64,000 bases of DNA. It comes from Adiantum capillus-veneris (Eukaryota; Streptophyta; Polypodiopsida; Polypodiales; Pteridaceae). Shown here piece after piece: positions 11,620 to 23,166 of the stretch (position 1 is the stretch's first letter; each line of letters starts with the position of its first letter). The notes beneath the pieces are model-generated. The model saw only the letters and a program-made list of their open reading frames with translations, had not been told where the DNA came from and did not search any database. The stretch spans positions 23,076,896 to 23,140,895 of the forward strand of contig CM043960.1 of assembly GCA_014529385.2 (NCBI GenBank). The letters are read 5' to 3'. Position numbers and translations under genes: made by a program.

Positions 11620-12800
11620 CCTAGTCTACACCTATTCTACCTCTCTTTCTACACCCTCTCTAGGGCTACTCGATTAGGTGAAAAAGTAGAGGTGTGTAGA
11701 TTAGGCACAGAGAGAGAAAATGAGCGTGTATGTATGTATGTATAAATAAATAAAGAAAGAAAGAAAGAAAGAAAAAAATAAATAAATATAAGTGTGTGTA
11801 TATATGTATGTATGTAGGCACTAAGTAAGGGAGCATAGCACCCGATAGTTGAACACTTCCTCTCGAGTATAGTCCTTTTTTAATCGTGGCATTGCCGTCC
11901 TTGATCCACTCATGTACCATACACTTGGTTTTACCACAATTGAGATTGTGATGATATCTAAAGAGGTACCACTAGACTCTTGCACTACTATCCCCTACTT
12001 ATATCTAGTAGTATGGTCCAGATGTATGTATATGATTATGAGTGTATAGATGCTCCATATAAAGTGTCCCATAGAGGAGTCTATAGATGTGAGGCTATGC
12101 ATATACGTATCTATGCGAGTGTGTGTATAGATGTATGTATGTAAGCACTAAGTAAGGGAGCTTAGCACCCGATGGTTGAACACATCCTCTCGGGTAGAGT
12201 CCCTTTTTAATTGTGGTGTAGCAGTCCTTGATCCACTCATGTATGAATTACGACAATATATCCTTGGTTTTACCACAATTTAGATTGTGATGATATCTAA
12301 AGAGGTGTCACTAGACTATGGCACTACTAGCCCCTACATAGGTCTAATAGTATATGTGTATGCATGTATATACATATCTATGTGACTTTGTATATACATC
12401 TATCTACCTCTCTCTCTACGCTCTCTACATCTAATCATTTTATTAGGTGTACACATATAGAGGTGTGAAAGTATATGTGTATGCATGTATATACATATCT
12501 ATGTGACTTTGTATATACATCTATCTACCTCTCTCTCTACGCTCTCTACACCTAATCATTTTATTAGGTGTACACATATAGAGGTGTGAAGATTAAGTAT
12601 AGGTGGAGATTAGGTGTAGAGAAGCGACTTACATTAGGTGCATAGGAGGTCCGCGAGAAGCGTTGTAGATTGGATGTATACATATAGAGGTGTGTAGATC
12701 AAGTATAGGGAGATTAGAGAGAGGTTAGGTCATAATACTTACAAACTAATCTCTTGTAGATGTCAAATGGGAGACCACCTACTGGGGAGCATCCCTCATA
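11500..12800. repeat. Repeat cluster: family 'A' copies 2-3 and a 121-bp tandem duplication
   Basis: No gene is seen. A (CT)n tract lies at 11579-11617. Family 'A' copies 2 and 3 occupy about 11818-12017 and 12147-12356. A near-exact 121-bp tandem duplication follows at 12350-12470 and 12471-12591, each unit starting GTATATGTGTATGCATG. Phrases such as ATTAGGTGTACACATATAGA and CTACACCTAATC recur on both strands. Confidence 0.7.
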
Positions 12801-14430
12801 TTCTTCTTTTGATTGGTTCATGTCTCAGATGGGCCCGCATCTAGGGTGGACGTTGCCTCCAATGGACTCGACTCTTGAAGTGTGGTAAGTCCAAGCAATG
12901 GATTCAAGTTTTTATGTAGCTAGTTTTTGACAAGCATGAGTGTAGGTTTCATTCTATTATTTGTAGGCATGGCCTTCTTATGGCTATGGATGTGCTGGTC
13001 TATCTACTCATGTTCCTCCACCAGTGGTAGATCTGGACCTGTAGTGCACACTATCTTTACAAGAGGAGTACCTGCGGCCACTACACTCCATAGTAGCTAG
13101 AGGCCTATGGTCTTTCACAATAGACCACACTATGGGGGAGTTAGGGAGGGAATGCATACATCTAGAGCCTTGCATTGATGACTCCTCTTTTACCACACCT
13201 TCTTACCGACCCACCCCTCTTCCATCACAAGGATCCACACCATTCCATTCAACTCCTACTTTGTTTGAGTCTTGTAAAAAATCCTTAAGTGGTCGAAAAA
13301 TGTCTTCTAGAAGCACATGATGATGTTCGTCTCATGGCAGTGAGTGTCGAGGTTCGTCTCATGACAAGTGGAGCAGCGGGGACTCCCATTGGGATGCCTT
13401 TTTTGGTGGTCGAGGGGAGACAAAGTCACCTATTTTGGAGCATGCTTCTCCATTCTCAGAGGACACTGACACTCCCATGCCAGAAACCCATGGGCACTAC
13501 TATAGGGTCAAGTATGGAGGCAAGGTCAACTTTGATACTGCACAAGGCAGGGCATTTTGGTGCCATCTACAGATTCTTATACACTTGGTGTATATGAATT
13601 GTTTTATTAAATTCAAAGACCAAGTGCCCAATCATGCATGCTATGTCAAGGAAGCGTTGAATGCTTGATTTTTGAACACCTCAATGAGTGTTTCTCGACA
13701 AAGTAGTTGGAGGGGTGTATCAAAAAAATTCTAAAAAACAAGCAATCAAGCGTACGATGCATAGCATCCAACTAGGTCTCAAATGTAGAGAGGAGCTATC
13801 GTGGCAGCAACATGGTAGATGCAAAGTGGGAGTGGGCTGTGCAAGAAAAGATCGAGGAGGCTATAACATGCTCATACCAAATTTCTAAAAAACAAGCAAT
13901 CAAGTGTATGATGCATAGTAGCCAGCTAAGTCTCAAATGTAGAGAGAAGCTATCATGGCAGCAACATGGTAGATGCAGAGTGGGAGTGGGCCATGCAAGA
14001 AAGGGCGAGGAGGATTTAACAGGCTCACATCACAATCAACAACATAAAGCTTGGGCCAAACAAACTCCCATGCACTATGGTTTGGGAGGTAAAGCAGCCT
14101 GGAAAGATAAATATGTAAGTAATTATTTAATTATGTAAGATCTATATAGAATATGTTTTAGCTTATGAAACTTTTTTGGTTATTGTTAACTTAGGAGATT
14201 ATCACTCTGACCCGTCCTACTAGAGGCATGGTTAAGTATCAAGAGAGAAACACGGAGTTTGATACTTGCCGATGGTTGTTGGAACACCATGATATCTCTC
14301 GCGAGCAATTCGACTCAGCAGTCAAATCTCCACAAGCGATAAGTGTAAGCAATGGATATTGTATTAATCATTTTGAGTTATTGATTTATCTAATTTGGTT
14401 TTGGTTGTTATAAAGTCAGAGCGTTTAAAC
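12800..14430 (+). other. Unassigned region with open fragments, possible transposase remnant
   Basis: Several plus-strand fragments read like protein but I do not recognise them, for example 13435-13668 (FWCHLQILIHLVYMNCFIKF) and 14228-14413 (EFDTCRWLLEHHDISREQF). A 152-bp tandem duplication (13729-13860 and 13881-14012) repeats the same coding-like phrase, QLSLKCREKLSWQQHGRCRV in one unit. The layout could be a decayed DNA transposon, but no catalytic motif is visible and I make no functional claim. Confidence 0.3.
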
Positions 14431-15880
14431 TTATGTACCTCTGGACGAGAACAAGGAGAATGAAGAAGAGGACTAGGATAGATTTTTCTTTGTTTGGTAG
14501 TCCTCTTTTATAAGTGCAAATATGGCAAATCAATTCCTCATGACTTGTATATAAAACTCATTTGAACTTTTGGCTTTATTTGTAATTAAATTTAAGTATT
14601 ATTCTTTTGTGCTTCTTATTATACAGGTAAGGTGTGACATGTAATTTCAAAGTTTATTATTATTATTATTTTACACTTTTCAAATGCGATTGATATTTAA
14701 TATGTTTTATGTACGTCAAATGCTCATTGGGCCACCCAAAATTGGATGGCCCAAATGAGCATCTTTATTTTTGAAAAGCTGTATAGCGGCAATATACGTG
14801 ATAATGTGCGTAGTAATTGACGCGGTAATACTCATGGATATATATCCACAACTATTATCACATATATTGCTGTCAAACGATTACCACGTGCTTTGTTGTG
14901 GCTATTTCTACCCACACAATTTTTTCTCTTTCTATTTTCCTTTGTTAATCTGTGACAATACCGACGGTTCTGGATTTTTCCTCTTATAGTGTTTCCCATG
15001 CTGTTGCAACAGTGCTCCTTTTCTTCTCCTCCTTCACCCAGAGTCCTCAATGCCCTGCTCTCTACAACGCTCTTCCCTCAATTCATGCTCTCCTCTTGTA
15101 ATTGCTTGCCCCTTTTTTTCAAAAGCTCACACACTGCACTTTTTTTAGCTCTCCTCTCGTCAACATTATTTTACACCTCGTTCATGACCCTTTTTTGTTC
15201 TTAACAAACGACGGTTTACTTTATTTCTAACCACAAAAACCAATGACTAACAATATAATCTTGTATTTTGTTGTCCATATCTTTAATCTGCCTTATAGAT
15301 ACAAGCATAGGCACACACAATCAATGCAGTCCAAAAAACATCATCTCGGACAATAAGCTTCCCAATCGCTTACAGTGCTCCTCAGTACACCTTACTCTAC
15401 ATAGATATCAGCCAAAGCAATCAAGCACAACCTTCAAGTTGCAAGGTTAGATAACTACATTGGAGAAAGGCCTTCCCTTGTCGACAGTCGTGTCTAGCAT
15501 GTACCGCAATCAATACGCTCAAAGTGATGACATTCTGAAGAGAGTACCCATCAAGAGTATTTTGTGCTTTTGTAAGAGCTCCACTTTTAATTTGCATATC
15601 GACCAAGAAATATTAAGTACAATATGCTCAACATAAATATTGGCCAAGGCTTTGCAAAACACCACATACAATATGCATAGCTGGCAAAGCATCATTGAAC
15701 ATCCCTTTTTCCACTCGATCAACATTACCTTCAATCATTTGTTTAAAAAAACAATTTTCTTTTAGAAACTAAAAAAACTTTTATGATTTTTTGCTTTCAC
15801 GACACCGCCCTAGCGACCCTCAGTGCACTCTCTATGCCCAATAACATTGCAACTCTGGCCTCTTCAATACAACATTCCTG
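14430..15880. other. No gene recognised
   Basis: AT-rich DNA with short frames only. A near-palindromic patch at 14725-14765 (GCTCATTGGGCC, then GGCCCAAATGAGC) is the only structure that stands out. Confidence 0.4.
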
Positions 15881-16168
15881 CTTATGGTTCTCAAGATAAT
15901 AAAAAACTTCACCAAGGAGAGACAACTTACTTGCTATGAGCCCGATAGCTTTCCAAGGAGTTACAATGGGGTGTTAAGAATGCATTTTAATTATGTTGAA
16001 CCCTGTGGACAAGAAACAGGGAAATGTAGATGGAGCACACAAGCCGCTTCAAAATTTGCCAAAGAGTAGCTTTACCTACATTTGCAGTGCATGCGAGGTC
16101 TATAGTCATTACACATAGAGGAGGGCTACAATGCTGAGAGTAGCTACACACCTTAAGCTAAACAATTA

Positions 16169-16590
16169 GTGAAAGTGCATAGAGGTCTCTATCCGTGGCT
16201 CTATGCTCCGATAGACCCCGAACAAGCTTTGAGTTTTACCTTGCTTAGACTTGCATGCAACAATTCCACCACTCAAATTAGTGATACATTTGGTGTCAAC
16301 AAATCAACTTGGCGTACATATTGTAACATTGTGGTGGATATCCTAGACACACACCTATGTTTACAATACATCACTATTTTGTCCGGTAAACGGCTTGATC
16401 AAATTATAGCCACTTTTTGGCCATCATAATTTTGCCAAATGTTTATGGCACAATAGATGGCATTCACATAAGGTTAGCTAGGCAATGTGACACTCTAGCA
16501 GAGTTTTGGTGCACACACCATTTCCACAACATTTTGTTGCAAGCTGTGTACGACAAGAGGTAGAAGTTGTGGGACACCTTGGGTGTTACC
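16169..16590 (+). pseudogene. PIF/Harbinger-type DDE transposase fragment
   Basis: Plus-strand fragment of an IS5/PIF-Harbinger (HARBI1-like) transposase. Part one (16169-16429) has ALSFTLLRLACNNSTTQISD and FGVNKSTW, resembling the helix-turn-helix region before the catalytic core. After one stop it continues with LPNVYGTIDGIHIRL, where DGIHI holds the first catalytic Asp (16456-16458), then HNILLQAVYD, equivalent to the family's 'N.QAVCD' block. The later catalytic residues are missing, because the reading breaks before a 168-bp (CT)n array starting at 16663. No terminal inverted repeats were identified. Confidence 0.65.
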
Positions 16591-16658
16591 CCTAACACTT
16601 GAGACATACTCTCATAATATTCTCAATTAGATGGCGATGCAACAATGCCTTCTTTCTC

Positions 16659-16833
<175 letters not shown>

Positions 16834-17188
16834 GTAGGTCTTGTAAAGAGAATCCCATTTATTCTTACACTTCTGGGGTGAGAAGGAGGATGCAAACTCT
16901 GAGTTCATCAACTGTGTGAGGTCGGACCAATGTCTTTGCTTGAATTTTTCTTTGCCTAGGCTGGTCCACTTCTCTTAGAACAAGTGGATCAAGCACATGA
17001 CCCTTGTGCTTGACCACTCCGAATCCTTCTTCCAATTTGAAGGCTTTTAGCCTTGCCGCTTTGCACCACCACAACTGAAGTTAAAGAATTTGTGGCCGAG
17101 CTTAGTCTAGTGCCTTGGTGAGATGGTAGAAAAACTCTAATAGAGGGATATTCTCCTCCACATTATGGAGGAAAGCGATCAAATGGTA

Positions 17189-17292
17189 GGGAGTGGGTTG
17201 GTTGTGAGCCCACAGAGAAGAGAAGAGCTAGGAGGATGGAACCAAGGGAGTGCTATTGTAGGGATTATTGGGAGGAAGAAGTAGTGCTATAA
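17189..17292. repeat. Dispersed repeat 'B', copy 1
   Basis: Shares phrases GGGTTG, GTGAGCC, AACCAAGGGA and ATTATTG, then GAAGTAGTGCTAT, with 39305-39395. Both lie in non-coding DNA after a decayed element. Function unknown. Confidence 0.5.
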
Positions 17293-17437
17293 GTAGATGG
17301 TAGTGAGCGATTGGAGGCCGAAACAAAGAAAGTCAGTGCAAGGGTAAAGGGGCCAATAAAAAGCCGGGTCCCTGTTGAGGGACCCTACTAACCCCCGTTT
17401 TAAAATCACCTTGCACCAATATAAGGACAAGAACAAC

Positions 17438-17570
17438 CCATTGGTAGAGTGGTTAGAGCGGGAAACTTTTCAATCTCCACTGTGAGGTCTCGAGATCAAG
17501 GCTTGTTGGCAAAACGGCGCATTACTCCCACCGGGGGTGTCTTGCTTCAAACCCCCAATTTTGTTACATT
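17438..17570 (+). repeat. tRNA-like segment, possible SINE head
   Basis: TGGTAGAGTGG at 17442-17452 fits a pol III A-box (TGGYNNAGTGG). A B-box-like GGTCTCGAGATC lies at 17486-17497, at tRNA-like spacing. The body continues through CACCGGGGGTGTC to a T-rich end near 17570. I cannot fold a full cloverleaf with confidence, so a tRNA-derived SINE or tRNA relic is likelier than a working tRNA gene. Confidence 0.4.
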
Positions 17571-17966
17571 AGAAATCTTTGGCAATGTCATGCATCATCT
17601 CTGCACTCCCGATCGCGCTTAGTTTTGTCCTACGTGTAGATCTCACCTTCAACTTCGTTTTGCGCTCCTCCACGCTTAAAATGGTGCACAATGGGCGGCT
17701 TAGGCAACCTTAACTTGGCCCATTTACCCTATAAAGTATCAGAAGGTTGATGGCCGCGAAGGGAAAAATATGAAAATAGTTTTTTATGCTCTTTTGTAGC
17801 ATATCGAGGCGTAAGAGGTGCTTTGGAGCATCAATTGTATACACTTCATTCGTAACTAGCCACAATCATCACGCCCTTAGTGTTTATATCCTTGGTGTCG
17901 GCTCAAATATTCTCCATCTCTTCCTTCTTTTGCATCTACTTGTGTGTCAAGTGTATGGGTGCTCCC

Positions 17967-18413
<447 letters not shown>

Positions 18414-18934
18414 CCCTCTCTGCAGCTCATATAGGACATAAATAGTTAGACCAATTCAATGAAGAAGCTACCATATGAACACCCCAACAACAACTCATTG
18501 TTGGATACACCTGAGTTGTTGTATACACCTCTGATTTGCTACCCTCATTTTTGTACCTTAAAGGAATGTCATCTTGAACATCGGTTGCCTTTTAGAAAAT
18601 TGAAATGTAGACCACACTACGTCCAAGAATCTCCATTTGTGAACTATGAACACATCACGTCCAAAATAATTTCTAGATAATGAACTTTGAAACACATCCT
18701 ATCCATAATTTGACCAACAATAATGAATTGCTGCACTCATCCATAGTGTTCTAGATACGTCTGATTGGTTCCCTGCCAGATGCATGTGCCTTGAACTTCA
18801 ACCTACTGGTTCGAACACGGATAACTTGATCTCCAACGCAAGGGTCCAAATTAATTATACAAAGCATATTTGCCCCTCTCTGCCACTCACAAGCCTCTCT
18901 CTAGCTGAAGCTAGTGGTGACACTTGCACTTTGA
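18414..18934 (-). other. Internal region of the Copia-like host, no gene read
   Basis: Only short frames are seen between the left LTR and the gag-like remnant. Confidence 0.4.
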
Positions 18935-19380
18935 CTAGAAATCTGATGCCGAGGCCACTGTGGCCGCCGCCACATGTGCCATGCTAATCTCCTCTATCAA
19001 ATGTTGATTACAATAATCTCTGTCCATCTTGCCTTTATCTTTATCTATCTCTGAGTCCCTGCTTTTGCTTTTGGCTTTAAACTCCCGAGCCAAACAAAGC
19101 ATCGAATCATATTTATAACATTTTTTGTCGGACCTTGTGGTGGGTGTCGAGGCAACTAACTGAGTAATGGCACTGCCATACTTGTCAAGCTTGCCTTTGC
19201 CTCTGTCCTCTAGCAAACTCGACCATTTGCTTTTGGCTTCACAATCTTGGACCAAAATATCTGTAGATTTCCTTGAGAACTTTGGTTGAGCATAGGCTAC
19301 TAGCTCGATGGTTGATCTACTATCCATAACCAATAGTTGGTTTTGGTTGATATCATCACGGGCTCTCAAGCAAGGGGAGG
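18935..19380 (-). pseudogene. Possible Copia gag C-terminal remnant
   Basis: Open frame on the minus strand, running on into the nested element's LTR at 19381-19402. It has a basic KSKSRDSEIDKDKGK region and a block KKCYKYDSMLCLAREFKAK that looks like a CCHC knuckle with key cysteines replaced. Position inside the Copia-like host supports gag. The evidence is weak. Confidence 0.35.
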
Positions 19381-19957
19381 TGTAGCATGGATAATGTGTC
19401 ATGCTCTCTACAGTGGGTGGTCCTCAGTGCAATGTGCGTGACAATCTCACTCAAACAGATTGAATCTCCCTCAACAGACTGAACAGAAAGAAACAATAGA
19501 CGTCAACAGAGCTCGCAAAGACACAACAGCAGACCACAACATATGACTCGACTATCTCACAGACTGATACAGACTCTAGCGTGGCAGCACACTCAGCTCC
19601 AGCCCAGGACTCACAGGTACAATGGGGGTGTCGAGGCTCAGATGTGCCAGGATGGTGCAGACGTGCTCTGTGTAAAAGACTCACTCTACACAACTGCGTC
19701 TCTAGACCAGAGGTGAAGATGATGATCCCGATGACCAACCCCTACTACTCATATGTACCACCATAAAGAGCCACCAACGGCTCATAAATGTCAGCCATGT
19801 GGTGACCTGGCCACGAGGTCCACTAGATCACCGTCGGTACCCTGTCACATGTCAGTCCTAGGCCAGAGGGTCTAGAGGGTCCGTCCAGTGTGAACCAGCC
19901 TAGACCAACTGTACTGACCGTGTCCTGTGAAAGTGACATTGTAGCCTGCTACCTACA
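19381..19957 (-). repeat. 3' LTR of the gag-protease element
   Basis: 577 bp, starting TGTAGCATGGATAATGTG on the plus strand and ending CTACCTACA. It aligns with 25127-25695, which is 8 bp shorter mainly at the outer end. Confidence 0.9.
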
Positions 19958-20063
19958 GGTTGCCCGCCACAAGACCGCTCACCATCTCGGTGAGAGGAAT
20001 ACTGAAAAAAACTGTGAAAGAAAACCACTAGGTGTTGCATCCGTACATTTCTTGAAGCAAGTG

Positions 20064-20470
20064 CTAGGCCCACAACCATGACCTTACATGCCTCAAAAGT
20101 GGAGTAAAACACTGTCCTGCTTGCAACGCCTTAAGCCTTTGAATAGGCAAGAACCCAATATGATTGCATAGTCCAAGAATCCCAATTGGCAAAATAGACT
20201 GAGGCTCCTTAACAAAGAGATATGCTCGGTTTGGATCCAACGCATCTTTATCCTCCATAACTATAGTGAGAAGAAAATGACCTGGTCCGCACTTGCAGAT
20301 GAAATTGTCAAAAAGAGGGATGATCAGAAGCTCGAGTAATAACGCGATGCGGTTAAGCTCCATCTTAATGGCAAAACGAAAAGCATTAACGACATTGTGA
20401 TGGCAACCAGGTGAATGCTTGAAAGCCTCAAGGAAACAACCAAAAAGGCTCTTAAGCTTGCTGATATGAT
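20064..20470 (-). pseudogene. Unrecognised coding-like segment inside the retroelement
   Basis: The minus frame 20363-20064 extends upstream without a stop to about 20470, reading LFGCFLEAFKHSPGCHHNVV, then FRFAIKMELNRIALLLELLI and FDNFICKCGPGHF. It is preceded by TATCATATCAG, which resembles a 3' splice site. The composition looks like real protein but I do not recognise the family. It lies in the region holding the alpha-tubulin fragment and may be a second captured host exon. Alternatives are an element-specific ORF or chance. Confidence 0.35.
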
Positions 20471-20555
20471 AGGATTACACAAAATTGCTGTGCCCCTTTG
20501 TGTCTCTGGCCATCTCTCGTGACGAAGGAAACAAGGCCAGAGAGACGATTGATTA

Positions 20556-21058
<503 letters not shown>

Positions 21059-21770
21059 TAACCAGGGGCGAGGGGGGCTGGTTAGGGGCGAGGCAAGGGA
21101 AGGGGTGGGTAGGGGCAGGGGTGAAGGGGGTGGGTAGGGCAAGGGAGGGGAGGGTAGGGGCGAGAGGGGGTATGTAGGGGCGAGGGTGGGGAGGGAGGGC
21201 TAGATAGGGGCGAGGGGGAGTGGGTAGGGGCGAGGGGAGGTGAGGGGGAGGGTAGGGACGAGGGGGGAGGGGTTGGGTAGGGGCGAGAGGGGGAGGGTAG
21301 GGGTGAGGGTAAGTGAGGGGGAGGGTAGGGGGGAAGTGAGGGGAGGTTCAGGAGGGAGGGCTAGATAGGGGCGAGGGGGGAGGGTGAGTGGGTAGGGGCG
21401 AGGGGAGGTGAGGGGGAGGGTAGGGGGTGGGGAGGGGCGAGGGAGAGGGACTAGGGGACTAGGGGCGAGAGCGAGGGCCAGTGGGTAGGTGAGGGGTCTA
21501 GGGACTAGGGGACGAGGTCGAGTGGGGAGGGGGAGAGAGGGATAGCCAAGGGGGTGGGGCGAGGGCAGGGAGGGGGTGGGGTGAATAGGGTGAGAGCTGG
21601 GCAATGGAGAGGGAGAGGTTTTAGGGCGAGGGTGTGAGGTTGAGTGGGTAGGTGGTGAGGGGGGACTAGGGCGATGGCCAAGGGAGGGGGTGGGTAGGCT
21701 CGAGTTGGGAGAGAGGTGGGTAGAGTTGGGAGTTGGGAGTTGGGAAAGGAAGAAGAGGTAGCAGACCATG
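21059..21770 (+). repeat. G-rich minisatellite (GGTAGGGGCGAGGGGG-type)
   Basis: About 700 bp of imperfect units built from GGGTAGGGGCGAGGGG with variants. A short stretch of the same kind lies on the other side of the tubulin fragment (about 20600-20660). Runs of four or five G at short spacing make G-quadruplex formation on the plus strand plausible. The 196-codon Pro-rich frame on the minus strand (21790-21200) is a translation of the repeat. Confidence 0.9.
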
Positions 21771-21841
21771 ATGAGCAAGGTAAGGGCCAAGGACAGAACG
21801 AACTATCATCAACAAGATAATTATCAAGAGTAAGGAATTCG

Positions 21842-22057
21842 TCAAGCAGGCCGGGCTCTATGAAGGGAGTTCGTCAGACCCAGAGCAGAGCTTCGTTCTG
21901 GTCGTAGCAGCAGACATCTCTGAGGCTGATGTTTGAAGGGTGGTGAACTCTTGTGGTTGAGATTTCTGGTCGTAGCAGCAGATATCTCTGAGGCTGATGT
22001 TTGAAGGGTGGTGAACTCTTGTGATCGAGATTTCTTACTGCTTCTATGCTTCTTCAT
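21842..22057. repeat. 74-bp-scale tandem duplication beside the protease region
   Basis: CTGGTCGTAGCAGCAGA, then ATCTCTGAGGCTGATGTTTG and AAGGGTGGTGAACTCTTGTG, occurs twice (about 21898-21960 and 21967-22030). It belongs to the internal region of the gag-protease element. Confidence 0.7.
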
Positions 22058-22248
22058 AGGCTCAGGTGGCTCATTGGGTTTAGTTACCGTGGAAACATTG
22101 GAAGAGGGTGTAACAAGGCATAGATTTGGTAGCCTCTAACCACTCCAGCAGATCTTCATCTGACCCTTCAGGTGTAGTAGGCTGTTCTTGTTCAGGTTTG
22201 GTTTCCATTGACAAAGAAACTTGCTACACCACGGGATCCTACCACCTT

Positions 22249-23166
22249 CTAAGAGAATGGGTGCATCGAGGAGCCAGAAGTATGTATCCACATTGGGTCG
22301 TTTCCCCAATCATCAAGTGCTTTAGTGTGTCGCAGCCATGGTCTTCCAATGAGCAAAGGAAATCCGCCCTCAACCTGGGGAAGACGAACCACAACAAAAT
22401 CCAAGTTAAAAGTAAAGTCTTGTACTTGCAGAGGCACATTGTCCACTATGCCCACTGGGTAGACTGTCCGCTGGTCGGCCAATGTAACTGTGAAGGGAGC
22501 AGGGCGAGTAGGTTGTAGACCTAGAGCTAACATAGTGAACCCGAGCATCAGGTTGATGCCAGATCCACCATCCACTATCACTCCTGAGAATTGTCGACCC
22601 AAAACGGACACTGTCAGGCGAGGGATTCTATAATCAGTGAGTGGAGCAGCAGGATTGGATATCATATAGGACTTTGACGGTCGCACTGGGAGGTGCCCGC
22701 CACTAGGACCTGCTCTAGGGTAAAGTGACTGAATAACTGCAAGGGCGTCACTTCTGAAACTCGCATCTAGCCGCAACATGTCATAGAGGGACACTTGTTG
22801 GAAAGTGTTCTTCAAGACTGTCTCTGCTGTATGCTTCGCTTTTTCTACCTGTTGTTGTTCCTCTAGTACTTTGATCTTTTGTAGATCGGAAACTGCTTCC
22901 AAGAAAGCTTCATCAATATCTGAGAGCAAAGATTTGGATTCTTTCATGGCACTAGGAGATGGCTTGTTAACAGTTGCAGGCAGGGTATCCACTGGTGTGA
23001 CAATGTGTGGGGGAGTTGAACTTGATGGAATGCTAAGACCGAGAGCGGCTCTTTGGGCCCGGGTGAGGACGCCTGATGGCTCCTTTGCCAAATGCGACGG
23101 CTTATTTTGAGGGGTAACCACGTGGGTAGAAGGGGGCGGCTGAGAAACAATGCTAACTGCTATCAA
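22249..23166 (-). CDS. Aspartic protease region of the gag-protease element
   Basis: A 305-codon frame that follows gag at a -1 shift: gag stops at 23163 and this frame is open across that point. The N-terminal third is Pro/Ser-rich. The second half has a retropepsin pattern: LTVSVLGRQFSGVIVDGGSG, then INLM, and later FPLLIGRPWLR. The active-site triplet is Asp-Gly-Gly, a form seen in some plant gypsy lineages. It would mature gag inside particles. The frame ends without RT, so the element needs a partner for reverse transcription and integration. No damage is visible within it. Confidence 0.75.
   Translation of the reverse strand: MIAVSIVSQPPPSTHVVTPQNKPSHLAKEPSGVLTRAQRAALGLSIPSSSTPPHIVTPVDTLPATVNKPSPSAMKESKSLLSDIDEAFLEAVSDLQKIKVLEEQQQVEKAKHTAETVLKNTFQQVSLYDMLRLDASFRSDALAVIQSLYPRAGPSGGHLPVRPSKSYMISNPAAPLTDYRIPRLTVSVLGRQFSGVIVDGGSGINLMLGFTMLALGLQPTRPAPFTVTLADQRTVYPVGIVDNVPLQVQDFTFNLDFVVVRLPQVEGGFPLLIGRPWLRHTKALDDWGNDPMWIHTSGSSMHPFS

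Noticed and set aside
17438-17510. Functional tRNA gene
   Set aside because: The B-box differs from consensus and no complete cloverleaf could be drawn; kept only as a tRNA-like repeat.
21200-21790. 196-codon Pro/Ser/Leu-rich frame on the minus strand
   Set aside because: Translation of the G-rich minisatellite; no domain and a periodic composition.
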